Notes: a model not told the origin generated them from the sequence alone. A stretch of 53,106 bases of DNA from Candidatus Beckwithbacteria bacterium (GCA_026397255.1 JAPLVF010000005.1:1-53106); one strand, 5' to 3'. Shown: positions 41,777 to 49,984, counted from the stretch's first letter. Made by a program: numbers and translations.

Positions 41777-43305
41777 AGATCAGACTCGCTTTCTTCAAGG
41801 GGAACCAAGTCTTGATGACTGGCATTAAACCTGCCGGTAATTTTGGTTAACTCTTTGATTAGTTTGTCAGATAGGGTTTTTTCCTGAGCGACAGTTTTAC
41901 CGATTTGCGGATGAGTCGAAGACAGATATTTTAGATATTCATCCTGCCATGATTTAACTTTTTCCAGAGGAGTTTTATCTAAAAAGCCATTGGTGACGGC
42001 CCAAATCAACATAATCTGGTTTTCCACGGACATCGGGTCATCCCAGCCCTGTTTTAAGATTTCGGTAATGCGCGAGCCGCGATCTAACTGGGCTTTAGTG
42101 GTTGGGTCAAGATCGGAGGAAAATTGAGCAAAAGCGGCTAATTCCCGGAATTGAGACAGTTCCATCCTCAACTTCCCGGCCACCTGACGCATGGCTTTAA
42201 CCTGAGCGTTGCCGCCGACACGGGAGACAGATAAACCAACATTAATAGCCGGGCGGATGCCGGAATTAAATAAATCAGTTTCCAAATAAATTTGACCGTC
42301 AGTAATGGAAATAATATTAGTAGGGATATAACCGGAAACATCACCGGCCTGAGTTTCAATAATGGGTAGGGCGGTAATCGAACCGCCGCCATAGGTTTTG
42401 TTTAACTTTAAAGAGCGTTCCAGCAGCCGGGAGTGAAGATAGAAAATATCGCCGGGATAGGCATCCCGGCCGGAAGGACGGCGTAAAAGCAGGGATAGCT
42501 CCCGGTAAGCCCAAGCGTGCTTAGACAGATCATCAAAAACCACCAGCGCATCCTGACCTTTTTGACAGAAATATTCAGCGACAGCCATGCCTGAATAAGG
42601 GGCAAGATATTGCAGAGCCGGGGAATCGGCGGCAGTGGCGGCCACAATAATCGTATGGTCAAGGGCATTGAATTTTTTCAAGGTATCTACTAACTGGGCG
42701 GTAAAAGCGGCTTTTTGGCCGATCACGACATAAATACAAATTAATTTTTTATTTTTCTGGTTAATTACGGTAGTCAGGGCGATGGCGGATTTACCGGTGG
42801 AACGGTCGCCGATAATCAATTCTCTCTGGCCGCGGCCGATAGGAATCATGCTGTCTACGGCGGCAATGCCGGTTTGGACCGGTTGATTGACTTTTTCCCG
42901 GGTGATGACACCGGAGGCAATTTTTTCGAGCGGGTTAAAAGCAGTGGTTTTAGGGGCCGATTGGCCATCGATAGCCACACCCAGAGGATTAACGATCCGG
43001 CCAATCAGGGCTTCTCCAACCGGAATCTGTAAAACTTTACCGGTAGTGGATACTTCATCACCTTCCCGAAGATGGCGGTAATCACCTAAAATAATCGCTC
43101 CGACATAATGGCGCTCCAAATTCAAAACCAGACCAAAAGTCTTTTGAGGAAATTCCAGAATTTCGGACATCATGGCTTCATCCAAACCGCTAATAGTGGC
43201 GACACCGTCACCCAAACTTAAAATCCGGCCGACGCTTTTAGACTTAACTTCCGGGGCAAATCGGGCAATCCGCTGGCTGATTATTTTTTGAATATTGTTA
43301 GTCAT
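41773..43305 (-). CDS. atpA: ATP synthase alpha subunit
   Basis: A 510-residue non-catalytic nucleotide-binding F1 subunit. The P-loop reads [19 protein letters not shown]; the usual form is GDRQTGKT, so two positions differ. Other blocks are [61 protein letters not shown] and the arginine-containing [21 protein letters not shown]. It overlaps atpH by 8 bp and atpG by 4 bp. Confidence 0.98.
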
Positions 43306-43648
43306 AAAGCACTTTAGTTTTTAGTTCTTCCAAACGCCGGTTGATTGTTGCGTCAATAATCCGGCCGGCAATTTTAATCCGGAAGCCGGCAATAATGGAG
43401 GAGTCAAGATAAGTTTTCACCCGAATTGGGCGTTTAAAATAATTAGATAGATAGGTCTTGATCAGTTTAAACTGAGTTTCTGTCAAATTAACCCGTGAGT
43501 ATACCTTAGCTAAGTCCGGATCGGTTTTAATCCAACTCGCCTCTTGTAAACTTTGGGAGATTGGCTGTAATAAATCCAGAGACTTGATCGATTTTAAATA
43601 ATCAATAATTCCTTCAACAATGGCAGTTACCCGGTTATCGTCTTTCAT
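43298..43648 (-). CDS. atpH: ATP synthase delta subunit, short form
   Basis: A 116-residue protein in the delta position. The C-terminal half matches delta/[45 protein letters not shown]. The N-terminal six-helix domain of the usual 175-185-residue subunit is largely absent; only about 60 helical residues precede the conserved part. Delta ties F1 to the peripheral stalk. The reading frame is intact and overlaps both neighbours, so this is a real short protein and not a frameshift. Confidence 0.85.
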   Translation of the reverse strand: MKDDNRVTAIVEGIIDYLKSIKSLDLLQPISQSLQEASWIKTDPDLAKVYSRVNLTETQFKLIKTYLSNYFKRPIRVKTYLDSSIIAGFRIKIAGRIIDATINRRLEELKTKVLYD

Positions 43649-44130
43649 TTCAGTTTAGCAATTTTTTTGATTTCGTTATCGATAACTTCACGCTGCTCCC
43701 GCTGATTTAAACTACCCTTAAGCACTTTAGCGGCGGCTTCAACTACTAAATCGGTAACGTGACCGGTAATCCGAGCCTCTTCATCGGCTAGTTTTTGGGT
43801 CAGCAACAGCAGTTTTTTATCAACTTCGGTTTCGGCCTCCTGCCGGGCATTGTCAAGAATTTGCCGGCCGGTTTTAGCGGCTTCTTTTTTAGCCGCTTCC
43901 ACAATTTTGACGGCTTCTTTTTCCGACTCTTCTACCGCTTGTTTCTTAATTTCGGCAATTTTGGACTTCTCTTTTAAATTATTTTCCGCCGCTTTAATGG
44001 AATCCTCAATTTTTTTGTTGCGCTGGTTGATGATGGTGATTACCGGTTTATACAAAAATTTGTTTAAAATAAAAATAAGGATGCCAAAATTAATTATCTG
44101 AAATAGCAACTGATACCATTGTATTTCCAT
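43645..44130 (-). CDS. atpF: ATP synthase b subunit
   Basis: A 161-residue peripheral stalk subunit. It has one N-terminal membrane segment (about residues 5-26, IINFGILIFILNKFLYKPVI) and then a long charged coiled coil rich in Lys, Glu and Ala (residues about 35-155). The order c-b-delta is standard. It follows atpE by 3 bp and overlaps atpH by 4 bp. Confidence 0.94.
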   Translation of the reverse strand: MEIQWYQLLFQIINFGILIFILNKFLYKPVITIINQRNKKIEDSIKAAENNLKEKSKIAEIKKQAVEESEKEAVKIVEAAKKEAAKTGRQILDNARQEAETEVDKKLLLLTQKLADEEARITGHVTDLVVEAAAKVLKGSLNQREQREVIDNEIKKIAKLK

Positions 44131-44133
44131 AAA

Positions 44134-44364
44134 TTAAACAAATTTAAGAATCAGAGCGATAACCAAAGAATAAATGGCGATGGCTTCAGCGAAAGCGACG
44201 CCTAAAATCATGACCGTCTGCACTTTGGCGGAAGCTTCCGGATTGCGGCCGATCGCCTCCAAAGCTTTAGAAACTATTAAACCAATGGCGATAGCCGGGG
44301 CTAAGCCACCGACAGCAATTGTCGCACCGACAATGATGTCACTTGAGGTTTTGATGTCAGCCAT
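44134..44364 (-). CDS. atpE: ATP synthase c subunit
   Basis: A 76-residue hairpin of two membrane helices joined by the polar loop GRNPEASAKVQ (39-49), which contacts gamma and epsilon. The ion-carrying carboxylate is Glu60 in GVAFAEAIAIYSLV. Residues after it are hydrophobic and there is no Gln on helix 1 at the sodium-ligand position, so a proton-coupled ring is more likely. An AAAGG ribosome site precedes the ATG. Confidence 0.95.
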   Translation of the reverse strand: MADIKTSSDIIVGATIAVGGLAPAIAIGLIVSKALEAIGRNPEASAKVQTVMILGVAFAEAIAIYSLVIALILKFV

Positions 44365-44399
44365 ATTTTTGACCTTTCAAAAAAATAATTAATAAACAA

Positions 44400-45119
44400 C
44401 TAATGTTCAGTCATGGTGGCAATATTGATAAAGACCAGCGTCAGTGTAGCAAAAACTAAAGCCTGAATAAAGCCGATGAATATTTCCAGGCCTAAAAACG
44501 GCAGCGGGGCGACTAAAGGAATAAGGAAGGCAATTACGGCTAATAAAACTTCGCCGGCAAAAATATTACCAAATAACCGAAAGGCAAAAGAGACAACCCG
44601 GGAGAACTCGCTTAACAAATCCAGAATGCCGACAAAAAAATTAATCGGACTGGAGAAATTGAAAAACTTTTTAAAATATTTTAACCCTAAAGTTTTATAG
44701 CCATAAATTTGGACGCTGACGACACTAAAAATTGCCAAGGCCAAAGTAATGTTTAAATCAGCGGTGCCGCCGCGGATAAGGGAAACACCATGCCAGGTGA
44801 TGGTTTCGGCTCCCGGAAGCAAACCAGCCCAATTAGCCAGAATCACAAACAAGAAAATCGTGGCGACGAGCGGAAAAAAACGCCCTGCCTGCTGTGGGGT
44901 GATTGATTGAACGAACCCATAAAAAGATTCAATAATTGTTTGAACAAAAAGGACAAAACCGGATTTTTTAGCTGATTTAACCAAAGCGGAAAATCGAAAA
45001 GCAATTGCCGACAAACCTAAAGTAACCAGCAAACTAACCAGCATAGAATTGGTAAACGCAAATTTGCCGAAATTAAAAATCGGCTCTGCCGATATGGAAA
45101 TATTAAGTGACATAGTCAA
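44400..45119 (-). CDS. atpB: ATP synthase a subunit
   Basis: A 239-residue polytopic membrane subunit with about five to six hydrophobic segments. The essential arginine region is SEFSRVVSFAFRLFGNIFAGEVLLAVIAF, and the last helix is FIGFIQALVFATLTLVFINIA. It forms the ion half-channels against the c-ring. The leader-like start MTMSLNIS offers a second Met two codons later. It follows an unknown gene by about 20 bp, where atpI is found in other operons. Confidence 0.95.
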   Translation of the reverse strand: MTMSLNISISAEPIFNFGKFAFTNSMLVSLLVTLGLSAIAFRFSALVKSAKKSGFVLFVQTIIESFYGFVQSITPQQAGRFFPLVATIFLFVILANWAGLLPGAETITWHGVSLIRGGTADLNITLALAIFSVVSVQIYGYKTLGLKYFKKFFNFSSPINFFVGILDLLSEFSRVVSFAFRLFGNIFAGEVLLAVIAFLIPLVAPLPFLGLEIFIGFIQALVFATLTLVFINIATMTEH

Positions 45120-45140
45120 TAAATATATCTAATAGAGATT

Positions 45141-45998
45141 TTACTTGTGGCGAAAAAGTTCGTCAAGGGTGAAACCTAGTTGTTTCTGAAGATTATCGAT
45201 CAGGCCCTGAGCTTTTTCCCGGGAATCAGGCCAGGCAGAAAAACGGTAATGATCAATAATTTTCCATAAAAGTTTCGCCTGATATTTAGGCAAAGGAAAT
45301 TTGTTCTTGTATTCTTCATCCTGAGGAAGATCGGCAGAAAAAGCCAGTGATCCAGTCCCGGGTTTAGTTTTTTGAATTTCTTTGATCAGTTTAACTTTGG
45401 TCATTTTATCCAATTTTTCATCTCTTACTCGGACGATTTCGTTAATATGAGAGATTAAAATCCGGCCAGTGCCGGAGATGATGGCATCGTGGACAATCGG
45501 CGACGGTTCACCTTTGGCTCCCAGGTAGGTCACCCGGGAAAAAACAATTTTTTTCAAACCGTCAAGAATAATATTTACTTCGGAAATCAGGGCGTTTTGA
45601 AATAAAACATTAGTTAAGGCCTGGACAATGGCATACCTGGTCTGGTAACTATCGATATTAAAGCTGTTAATTTCCGGATCAAGTGCCCAAAAAAGCAACT
45701 GATTGATTACCGCTAACCGTTGATTGCGGCCAGAGCCAGTGGCAGGATTAGAGGTTAAGAAAATTTCAACCTGTTTATCAATTTGGTTGGAGTGAATAAC
45801 CGGCGGTAGTTTTTTATTCCGGGCCTTAACCAATTTGACCCGGTGCTCTAAAAATTTGTCCGTATCAGCTTCGCCAAAAAAACTGCTTAAAAAATCATAG
45901 CGGGGAGTCCAATCGTGACGAAAAGTGAGAAAAATGATCAGATCAAATCGCAGCCAAAGGTAGGTTAAAAGCATCAGAAAATATTTAATTGGGTTCAT
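45141..45998 (-). CDS. Unknown protein heading the ATP synthase operon
   Basis: A 285-residue protein that I do not recognise. One hydrophobic stretch occurs near the N-terminus (residues about 7-26, FLMLLTYLWLRFDLIIFLTF), then a long soluble helical body containing TSNPATGSGRNQRLAVINQLLFWALD and HDAIISGTGRILISHINEIVRVRDEKLDKM. It ends FTLDELFRHK. It is most likely membrane-associated with a cytoplasmic domain. It is the first gene before atpB and shares a palindromic promoter with a divergent secreted-protein gene, so it probably controls or assists the ATP synthase operon, though that is only inferred from position. Confidence 0.6.
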   Translation of the reverse strand: MNPIKYFLMLLTYLWLRFDLIIFLTFRHDWTPRYDFLSSFFGEADTDKFLEHRVKLVKARNKKLPPVIHSNQIDKQVEIFLTSNPATGSGRNQRLAVINQLLFWALDPEINSFNIDSYQTRYAIVQALTNVLFQNALISEVNIILDGLKKIVFSRVTYLGAKGEPSPIVHDAIISGTGRILISHINEIVRVRDEKLDKMTKVKLIKEIQKTKPGTGSLAFSADLPQDEEYKNKFPLPKYQAKLLWKIIDHYRFSAWPDSREKAQGLIDNLQKQLGFTLDELFRHK

Positions 45999-46013
45999 GT
46001 ATACTAGTATACG
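45999..46013. promoter_or_regulatory. Palindromic shared -10 between two divergent leaderless genes
   Basis: The spacer is 15 bp and 14 of it (45999-46012) is the perfect palindrome GTATACTAGTATAC. TATACT reads on both strands: plus at 46000-46005, minus at 46011-46006. The two ATG codons lie 8 and 7 bp from the ends of these boxes. Confidence 0.6.
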
Positions 46014-46604
46014 ATGGGGCGCTTTAAAATTGTAGTTTCGATCAGTTTGGTAATTTTAAGTTTAGAAACTGTGGGATTGTGGCTGGGACAAAAAAATTTG
46101 AATAAAAAAATTGGAGAGTTGAGCAATCGGCCAGATCCCAAAATCGTTTTACCTTCCCCAACTTTAATTCCTTCACCCTCTTCCCTAGCCTCACCTTCCA
46201 TGGAATCTTCACCAGTTCCGAGTTTTAAACCACTGACAACAGCGGAAACCCCTTTCCAGCCGCAGATGATTTATCTGGGTGCGGCGAACACAACCAAAAC
46301 CGAGTGGACGGAAACTAATCTTGAAGTCAAATTAAACAGTATTGATTATCCGGCAGACGTTAATGCCGTTTTTGAAGCCGGTTTGTCGATTATCAGCGGT
46401 GAGGCCTGGGCCAGGTTAAAAAACAAAACCAGCGGGGCAATTATGTCGGTAACGGAAATTTATAACAACAGCAATAGCGTGGTCTGGAAAACTTCACCCA
46501 GTTTTAAACTGCACCCAGGCAATAATGTTTACGTGGTGGAACTAAAGTCTTCCAGCAGCGAGCTAGCCAATCTCTCCGGGGCGAGGATAAAGATCAGTAA
46601 GTAA
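46014..46604 (+). CDS. Membrane-anchored exported protein with Ser/Pro linker
   Basis: A 196-residue protein with an N-terminal membrane segment (residues about 5-24, acting as signal anchor), a short helix, then a low-complexity linker rich in Pro and Ser (about 46-75) and a beta-rich extracellular domain (about 85-196, ending SGARIKISK). I do not recognise the domain. The linker resembles that of the convergent lytic transglycosylase gene, so both may act in the cell envelope. It overlaps that gene by 11 bp. Confidence 0.65.
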   Translation: MGRFKIVVSISLVILSLETVGLWLGQKNLNKKIGELSNRPDPKIVLPSPTLIPSPSSLASPSMESSPVPSFKPLTTAETPFQPQMIYLGAANTTKTEWTETNLEVKLNSIDYPADVNAVFEAGLSIISGEAWARLKNKTSGAIMSVTEIYNNSNSVVWKTSPSFKLHPGNNVYVVELKSSSSELANLSGARIKISK

Positions 46605-47109
46605 CACAGTTAGGCCACATACTTTCCTTTCCTTGGGAAAGTATATAGGCCGCCGTCTGGACCGATTCTTCGGCCGAAAAACGCAGGTTCGGATTAGTAT
46701 CCTTGCCGATTTCTTGGCGGATATTTTTCCACGTAGCCGGGCTAAATTGGAACAGACCGGCATATATTCCATTCTTCGCCCGGGAATTAAATCCCGATTC
46801 GCAAATAGCAAGATGCCTTAAAACATTCGGATTGACACCATACTGGGCTGAAAATTTATCAATAAAGGCATTTATTTCCTGAGAAACCGCTGGTGAGGGC
46901 AGGGGAACAAAAGAAGGCTGAGGAGAAAGGCTAGGTTTTAGGGAAGCAATTGGTGAAGGCGTAGGTGAAGGTGAAGGTGAAGAGTTGTAATCCTGTGCAG
47001 CCAGAGGAGATAAAAAAGTTTGTTTAGGTTTTGGTTTCATAAAAAAATAAACCGAGGCCAGAAAAATTATTAACATCATTCCGAAATAAATATGTCGCCG
47101 TTGTTTCAT
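46594..47109 (-). CDS. Anchored lytic transglycosylase-like protein
   Basis: A 171-residue protein with an N-terminal membrane segment (residues about 9-24), a PSPSPTPSP linker (43-75) and a small lysozyme-like domain (about 77-171). The motif LAICESGFNSRAKNGIYAGLFQFSPATW carries the likely catalytic Glu104 and matches soluble lytic transglycosylase/resuscitation-factor-type domains that cut peptidoglycan glycan strands. The short domain and extracellular anchor fit a wall-remodelling role. Confidence 0.82.
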   Translation of the reverse strand: MKQRRHIYFGMMLIIFLASVYFFMKPKPKQTFLSPLAAQDYNSSPSPSPTPSPIASLKPSLSPQPSFVPLPSPAVSQEINAFIDKFSAQYGVNPNVLRHLAICESGFNSRAKNGIYAGLFQFSPATWKNIRQEIGKDTNPNLRFSAEESVQTAAYILSQGKESMWPNCVTY

Positions 47110-47152
47110 CTGATAATTTTAGCATTAGTCCCTTTCTCTATATCTTCAAGGA

Positions 47153-47175
47153 TCTTCAAGGATAATCCCTGTAGG
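47153..47175. repeat. Degenerate RAYT-type palindrome with altered loop
   Basis: TCTTCAAG, loop GATAATC in place of GAGAGAA, CCTGTAGG (47168-47175). A duplicated CTTCAAGGAT unit lies on the left side (47144-47153 and 47154-47163). It lies in the spacer upstream of tRNA-Lys. Confidence 0.5.
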
Positions 47176-47190
47176 CTGCACTTAAAGATA

Positions 47191-47220
47191 TTGATGAAGA
47201 ACAATAAATAAATGTATAAT
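47191..47220 (+). promoter_or_regulatory. Promoter of the tRNA-Lys/tRNA-Glu pair
   Basis: TTGATG (47191-47196), an 18-bp spacer, and TATAAT (47215-47220). The tRNA begins 17 bp later. Confidence 0.6.
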
Positions 47221-47237
47221 GCGCTGATAGTTTAAGT

Positions 47238-47310
47238 GGGCCGGTAGCTCAGTCGGCAGAGCATCTGCCTTTTAAGCAGAGTGTCCCGGGTTCGAGTCCC
47301 GGCCGGCTCA
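47238..47310 (+). tRNA. tRNA-Lys (anticodon UUU)
   Basis: Acceptor GGGCCGG/CCGGCTC with one G-U. Anticodon loop CTTTTAA gives TTT. Discriminator A at 47310. The body is nearly the same as tRNA-Lys(CUU) at 18486, so they are probably duplicates that differ in the anticodon arm. Confidence 0.95.
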
Positions 47311-47313
47311 CCT

Positions 47314-47337
47314 CACTTCGCTGCGCTCAGTGCAAGC
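47314..47337 (+). repeat. Tail-hairpin repeat, copy 6 (CACT/AGTG type)
   Basis: CACTTCG-loop-CTCAGTGCAAGC, located 3 bp after tRNA-Lys and before tRNA-Glu. Confidence 0.6.
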
Positions 47338-47357
47338 GCTTCATTTGAGGCACAGGT

Positions 47358-47429
47358 GGCCCCGTAGTCTAACGGTTAGGACACCACCCTTTCAAGGTGG
47401 GGATACGGGTTCGATTCCCGTCGGGGTCA
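47358..47429 (+). tRNA. tRNA-Glu (anticodon UUC)
   Basis: Acceptor GGCCCCG/CGGGGTC with one G-U. Anticodon stem CCACC/GGTGG with loop CTTTCAA gives TTC. Discriminator A at 47429. Its last three bases overlap the stop codon of the opposite-strand gene. Confidence 0.95.
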
Positions 47430-47873
47430 CAACTTTTTTTTCTTTCTAATTACTAGCGAGGTAATTAGAGCCGCTAGGAAAATTGTTGCTCCATAAAAAC
47501 AAGCGGTAGTAAAGGGATTTGCCGTTGGCACACCTGAACAGGAAGTTTTTACAATAGTTTTAACTGAATAAAACTTAATTAATTCATAAGCAAAATTTCC
47601 CCAGGCAAAAATTGTTCCGGCAATCAGTAAATAACTCAAATTTTTCTCATGCTTTAACTGCTCGGCCTTATTCCTTTTTAGAATAATAATTGACCAAATA
47701 AAACCAATTAAAAAAGCAAAAGCGCCATAAAAACATGGCGTCAAGACTGGATTAGTGGTGGTGCAATTCAAAGAATAATATCTCTTAAAATCAGTGTAGA
47801 TTGTAAAGTAGGCAAAAATCGTCCCCGCCAACAGAACTAAGCTTTGTAAATAAAAAAGAATTTTTTTCTTCAT
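47427..47873 (-). CDS. Four-TM membrane protein with internal duplication and paired cysteines
   Basis: A 148-residue membrane protein I cannot assign. It is built of two similar halves (about 12-66 and 82-143). Each has a hydrophobic helix (LAGTIFAYF; IAGTIFAWG), an outside loop with cysteines ending in CFYGA, and a second helix with a basic end. Cys37/Cys47 and Cys112/Cys125 are in matching places, so each loop could form a disulfide or bind metal. It is translated directly after the permease with a strong GGAGG ribosome site. A role in metal or thiol handling is inferred from the operon. Confidence 0.7.
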   Translation of the reverse strand: MKKKILFYLQSLVLLAGTIFAYFTIYTDFKRYYSLNCTTTNPVLTPCFYGAFAFLIGFIWSIIILKRNKAEQLKHEKNLSYLLIAGTIFAWGNFAYELIKFYSVKTIVKTSCSGVPTANPFTTACFYGATIFLAALITSLVIRKKKKL

Positions 47874-48850
47874 ATTCCTCCATTAAATAAATAGCCAATA
47901 ATCATAATGCCAACAATGGTAATCCCGAAAAACATTGCCAGGAGTTGCCAACGCATAACTTTTTTCAAGATAAGGGCTTCTGGTATAGAAATAGTGACAA
48001 TAGAGGTCATGAAAGCCAGGGCGGTTCCAAGAGGGACACCTTTGCCGACCAATGCTTCCATAACCGGGATAACGCTAACGGAATTAGCATAAAGAGGCGC
48101 ACCCAGAAGCGTGGCTAAAGGAATAGTCCACCAGGCTTTGGTAGATAGATATTTTTCCACAAGGTTAGTTGGAACAAAGCCATGAATAAGAGCACCAATA
48201 CCCACCCCCAGAACAACATAGGGAAATATTTTTTTAGTAATATACATTCCGTCATGCCAAAAATACCTAATCAAGGCTTTAAATGGTAATGAAGCCCCAC
48301 CGTTATCTGTTTCAACCTGCTGCCGGGATTTAAATTTCAAAAGCTCCGGCTTAATGTATTTGCCAACATGCAATCTTTGAATTAACATCCCTCCTAATAT
48401 GGCAACAGTAACTCCAATAAGGTTGTATAAAATTGTTACCCTCATTCCAAACATCGCCGGGAAAAGATATAGAGATGACTCATTAACCAAAGGGGAACTG
48501 ATAAGAAAAGCAAAAGTGACTCCCAACGGTATTCCTGCTCCCGCAAAGCCAATAAACAGCGGGATTGATGAACACGAACAAAACGGAGTAATCACACCCA
48601 ATAAAGCAGCTAAAAGATAATCTAAACCGAACCAGCGCCGTTTAGTTAAAATATCCCGGACCTTCTCCATTGGAAAATAGTAACGGGTAATTGCCATCAT
48701 ATAGTTGATAACAATTAACAAAAGGCCGATCTTAATAAGATCATAAATAAAGAAATTAATCGTATCTCCCCAATAAGAATGAGGAGTAATTTTTAGCCAT
48801 TGGTAAGTAGTCAAATCGGCAAAAAATTGGATTGGTCTGAAAATATCCAT
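47870..48850 (-). CDS. Permease of the ArsP/DUF318 family
   Basis: A 326-residue membrane permease with about eight to ten hydrophobic segments. The family motif TPFCSCSSIPLFIGFAGAGIPLG has Cys91 and Cys93, and a mirrored segment LLGAPLYANSVSVIPVMEALVGKGVPLG occurs in the second half. Related proteins export organoarsenicals or heavy metals. It lies between a redox-active thioredoxin-like gene and a cysteine-containing membrane protein, downstream of an ArsR repressor, so metal or metalloid efflux is the natural reading. Confidence 0.88.
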   Translation of the reverse strand: MDIFRPIQFFADLTTYQWLKITPHSYWGDTINFFIYDLIKIGLLLIVINYMMAITRYYFPMEKVRDILTKRRWFGLDYLLAALLGVITPFCSCSSIPLFIGFAGAGIPLGVTFAFLISSPLVNESSLYLFPAMFGMRVTILYNLIGVTVAILGGMLIQRLHVGKYIKPELLKFKSRQQVETDNGGASLPFKALIRYFWHDGMYITKKIFPYVVLGVGIGALIHGFVPTNLVEKYLSTKAWWTIPLATLLGAPLYANSVSVIPVMEALVGKGVPLGTALAFMTSIVTISIPEALILKKVMRWQLLAMFFGITIVGIMIIGYLFNGGI

Positions 48851-48853
48851 AAA

Positions 48854-49138
48854 TTAACAATTCTCTCCACAACTGCATTGACTTGGTTTTGATTCAGCTA
48901 CCGCTCCCGAAGTAATCGCTTTCTTTATCTTCTCAATATCCGGCAAGAATCCAACTAAGACTGGTCTACCATCAATAGTAAGCACCGGACTGGACATAAC
49001 ACCCATCTCAATAATTTTGGAAACATCAGTGATATACTCCACTTTTTCTTTAAGGTTTAGTTGTTTAACCGCTTCTTGAGTTAGCTCATATAGCTTTTTA
49101 CAGGTGGGACAGCCGGACCCGAGAACTTGAATTTTCAT
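48854..49138 (-). CDS. Small thioredoxin-like protein (MTH895/TM0996 type)
   Basis: A 94-residue thioredoxin-fold protein with the active site GCPTCKK (Cys10, Cys13) directly after the first strand and the cis-Pro segment MSSPVLTIDG. The tail CSCGENC adds three cysteines (88, 90, 94), unusual for the family and suited to metal binding. The ATG at 49138 was chosen because an AAAGGAGTT ribosome site lies just upstream; a longer frame reaches 49213. Proteins of this type are often encoded beside ArsP-like permeases. Confidence 0.88.
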   Translation of the reverse strand: MKIQVLGSGCPTCKKLYELTQEAVKQLNLKEKVEYITDVSKIIEMGVMSSPVLTIDGRPVLVGFLPDIEKIKKAITSGAVAESKPSQCSCGENC

Positions 49139-49151
49139 AGGTTTAACTCCT

Positions 49152-49460
49152 TTAGATTTTGAATAATAAATTGGTAATATGCTTGCCTTTTTTAGTGAGT
49201 GAGTAATAAACACGCAAACCCCGTTTTTCGCATGAGATTAAACCAGCATCTTTAAGGTCTTTTAGGTGATGAGACACCAAACTTTGGGATAAAGCTACAT
49301 GTTCAATAAGATCACAAACACAGTGCTCACCTTGACGCAAAAGACAAAGAAGTTTCAACCGATTAGTTTCAGCAACCAAATTAAGAAGAGTCGATAACGA
49401 ATTAACTTGCTTAAACTCTGGCTTATTTACCTTACAGCAATTATATGAACCCATATTCAT
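49152..49460 (-). CDS. ArsR/SmtB-family metal-responsive repressor
   Basis: A 102-residue winged-helix repressor. CVCDL (Cys47, Cys49) matches the As(III)-sensing alpha3 site of ArsR and the matching site of CadC, and Cys8/Cys9 in SYNCC could add the CadC-type N-terminal ligands. The recognition helix is LSQSLVSHHLKDLKDAGL and the wing is EKRGLRVYYSL. ATG 49460 is used here; ATG 49454 fits the promoter spacing equally well. An operator-like palindrome overlaps the start. Metal would release it from DNA and switch on the operon. Confidence 0.9.
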   Translation of the reverse strand: MNMGSYNCCKVNKPEFKQVNSLSTLLNLVAETNRLKLLCLLRQGEHCVCDLIEHVALSQSLVSHHLKDLKDAGLISCEKRGLRVYYSLTKKGKHITNLLFKI

Positions 49461-49490
49461 ATGGTAATGTTAATTAAGCCATTTTGTCAA
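49443..49490 (-). promoter_or_regulatory. arsR operon promoter with SmtB/ArsR-type operator
   Basis: On the minus strand TTGACA (49490-49485) is followed 18 bp later by TACCAT (49466-49461). The perfect inverted repeat ATATGAA-N6-TTCATAT (49443-49462) covers the end of the -10 and the start codons. It matches the TGAA-N6-TTCA core of SmtB/ArsR operators. Confidence 0.65.
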
Positions 49491-49629
49491 ATACAGCGGA
49501 ATCGTTAGAAACTTGTGGTTCTATTCCCATAACTTGAGTATTGTAAACCGAGACGAGATATGTCTGGGGCGAAGAGGTTAAATAGGTCTATTATTAGGGT
49601 CACTAATATTCGGATTGATATATCAATCT

Positions 49630-49652
49630 ACTACGAGGAGAGAACCTGTAGG
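49630..49652. repeat. RAYT-type palindrome after rplS
   Basis: ACTACGAG, loop GAGAGAA, CCTGTAGG (49645-49652). The copy ends 1 bp before the rplS stop, in the position of a transcription terminator for the pyrG-rplS operon. The rest of the 193-bp gap shows no gene. Confidence 0.75.
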
Positions 49653-49653
49653 C

Positions 49654-49980
49654 TTATTTGGAGGTTTTGACTTTGAGGGCGGTTTTGCCGACGCGGGAAC
49701 GAAGATAGTAAAGTTTGGCGCGGCGGACGTTACCGGTTTTAGTAACGGTTATTTTTAAAAGGTTGGGGCTGGCAACCGGCCAAATTTTTTCCACACCGAT
49801 GCCATCAACAGCAATTTTACGGACAGTAAAAGTTTTACCGATGCCCCGGCCTTTAATACTGATCACGGTTCCCTGAAAAGTCTGAGATTGGGCTTTATCA
49901 GCTTGGAAAAATTGGTGCTTAACTTTAACAGTATCGCCAACTTTAACCTGGGTGTCTTTGATTTTAGTGGTGAGGGCCAT
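49654..49980 (-). CDS. rplS: 50S ribosomal protein L19
   Basis: A 108-residue L19 located at the 30S-50S interface. Family blocks are VGDTVKVKHQF, QGTVISIKGRGIGKTFTVRKI, GIGVEKIWPVASPNLLKITV and VRRAKLYYLRSRVGKTALKVK. The N-terminus is shorter than in model species. It follows pyrG by 4 bp, an unusual partner; L19 is more often next to trmD. Confidence 0.96.
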   Translation of the reverse strand: MALTTKIKDTQVKVGDTVKVKHQFFQADKAQSQTFQGTVISIKGRGIGKTFTVRKIAVDGIGVEKIWPVASPNLLKITVTKTGNVRRAKLYYLRSRVGKTALKVKTSK

Positions 49981-49984
49981 AGAG

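Noticed and set aside
44134-44364. Sodium-type c-ring
   Set aside because: The Gln on helix 1 and the Ser/Thr after the carboxylate that mark sodium rings are not seen around Glu60.
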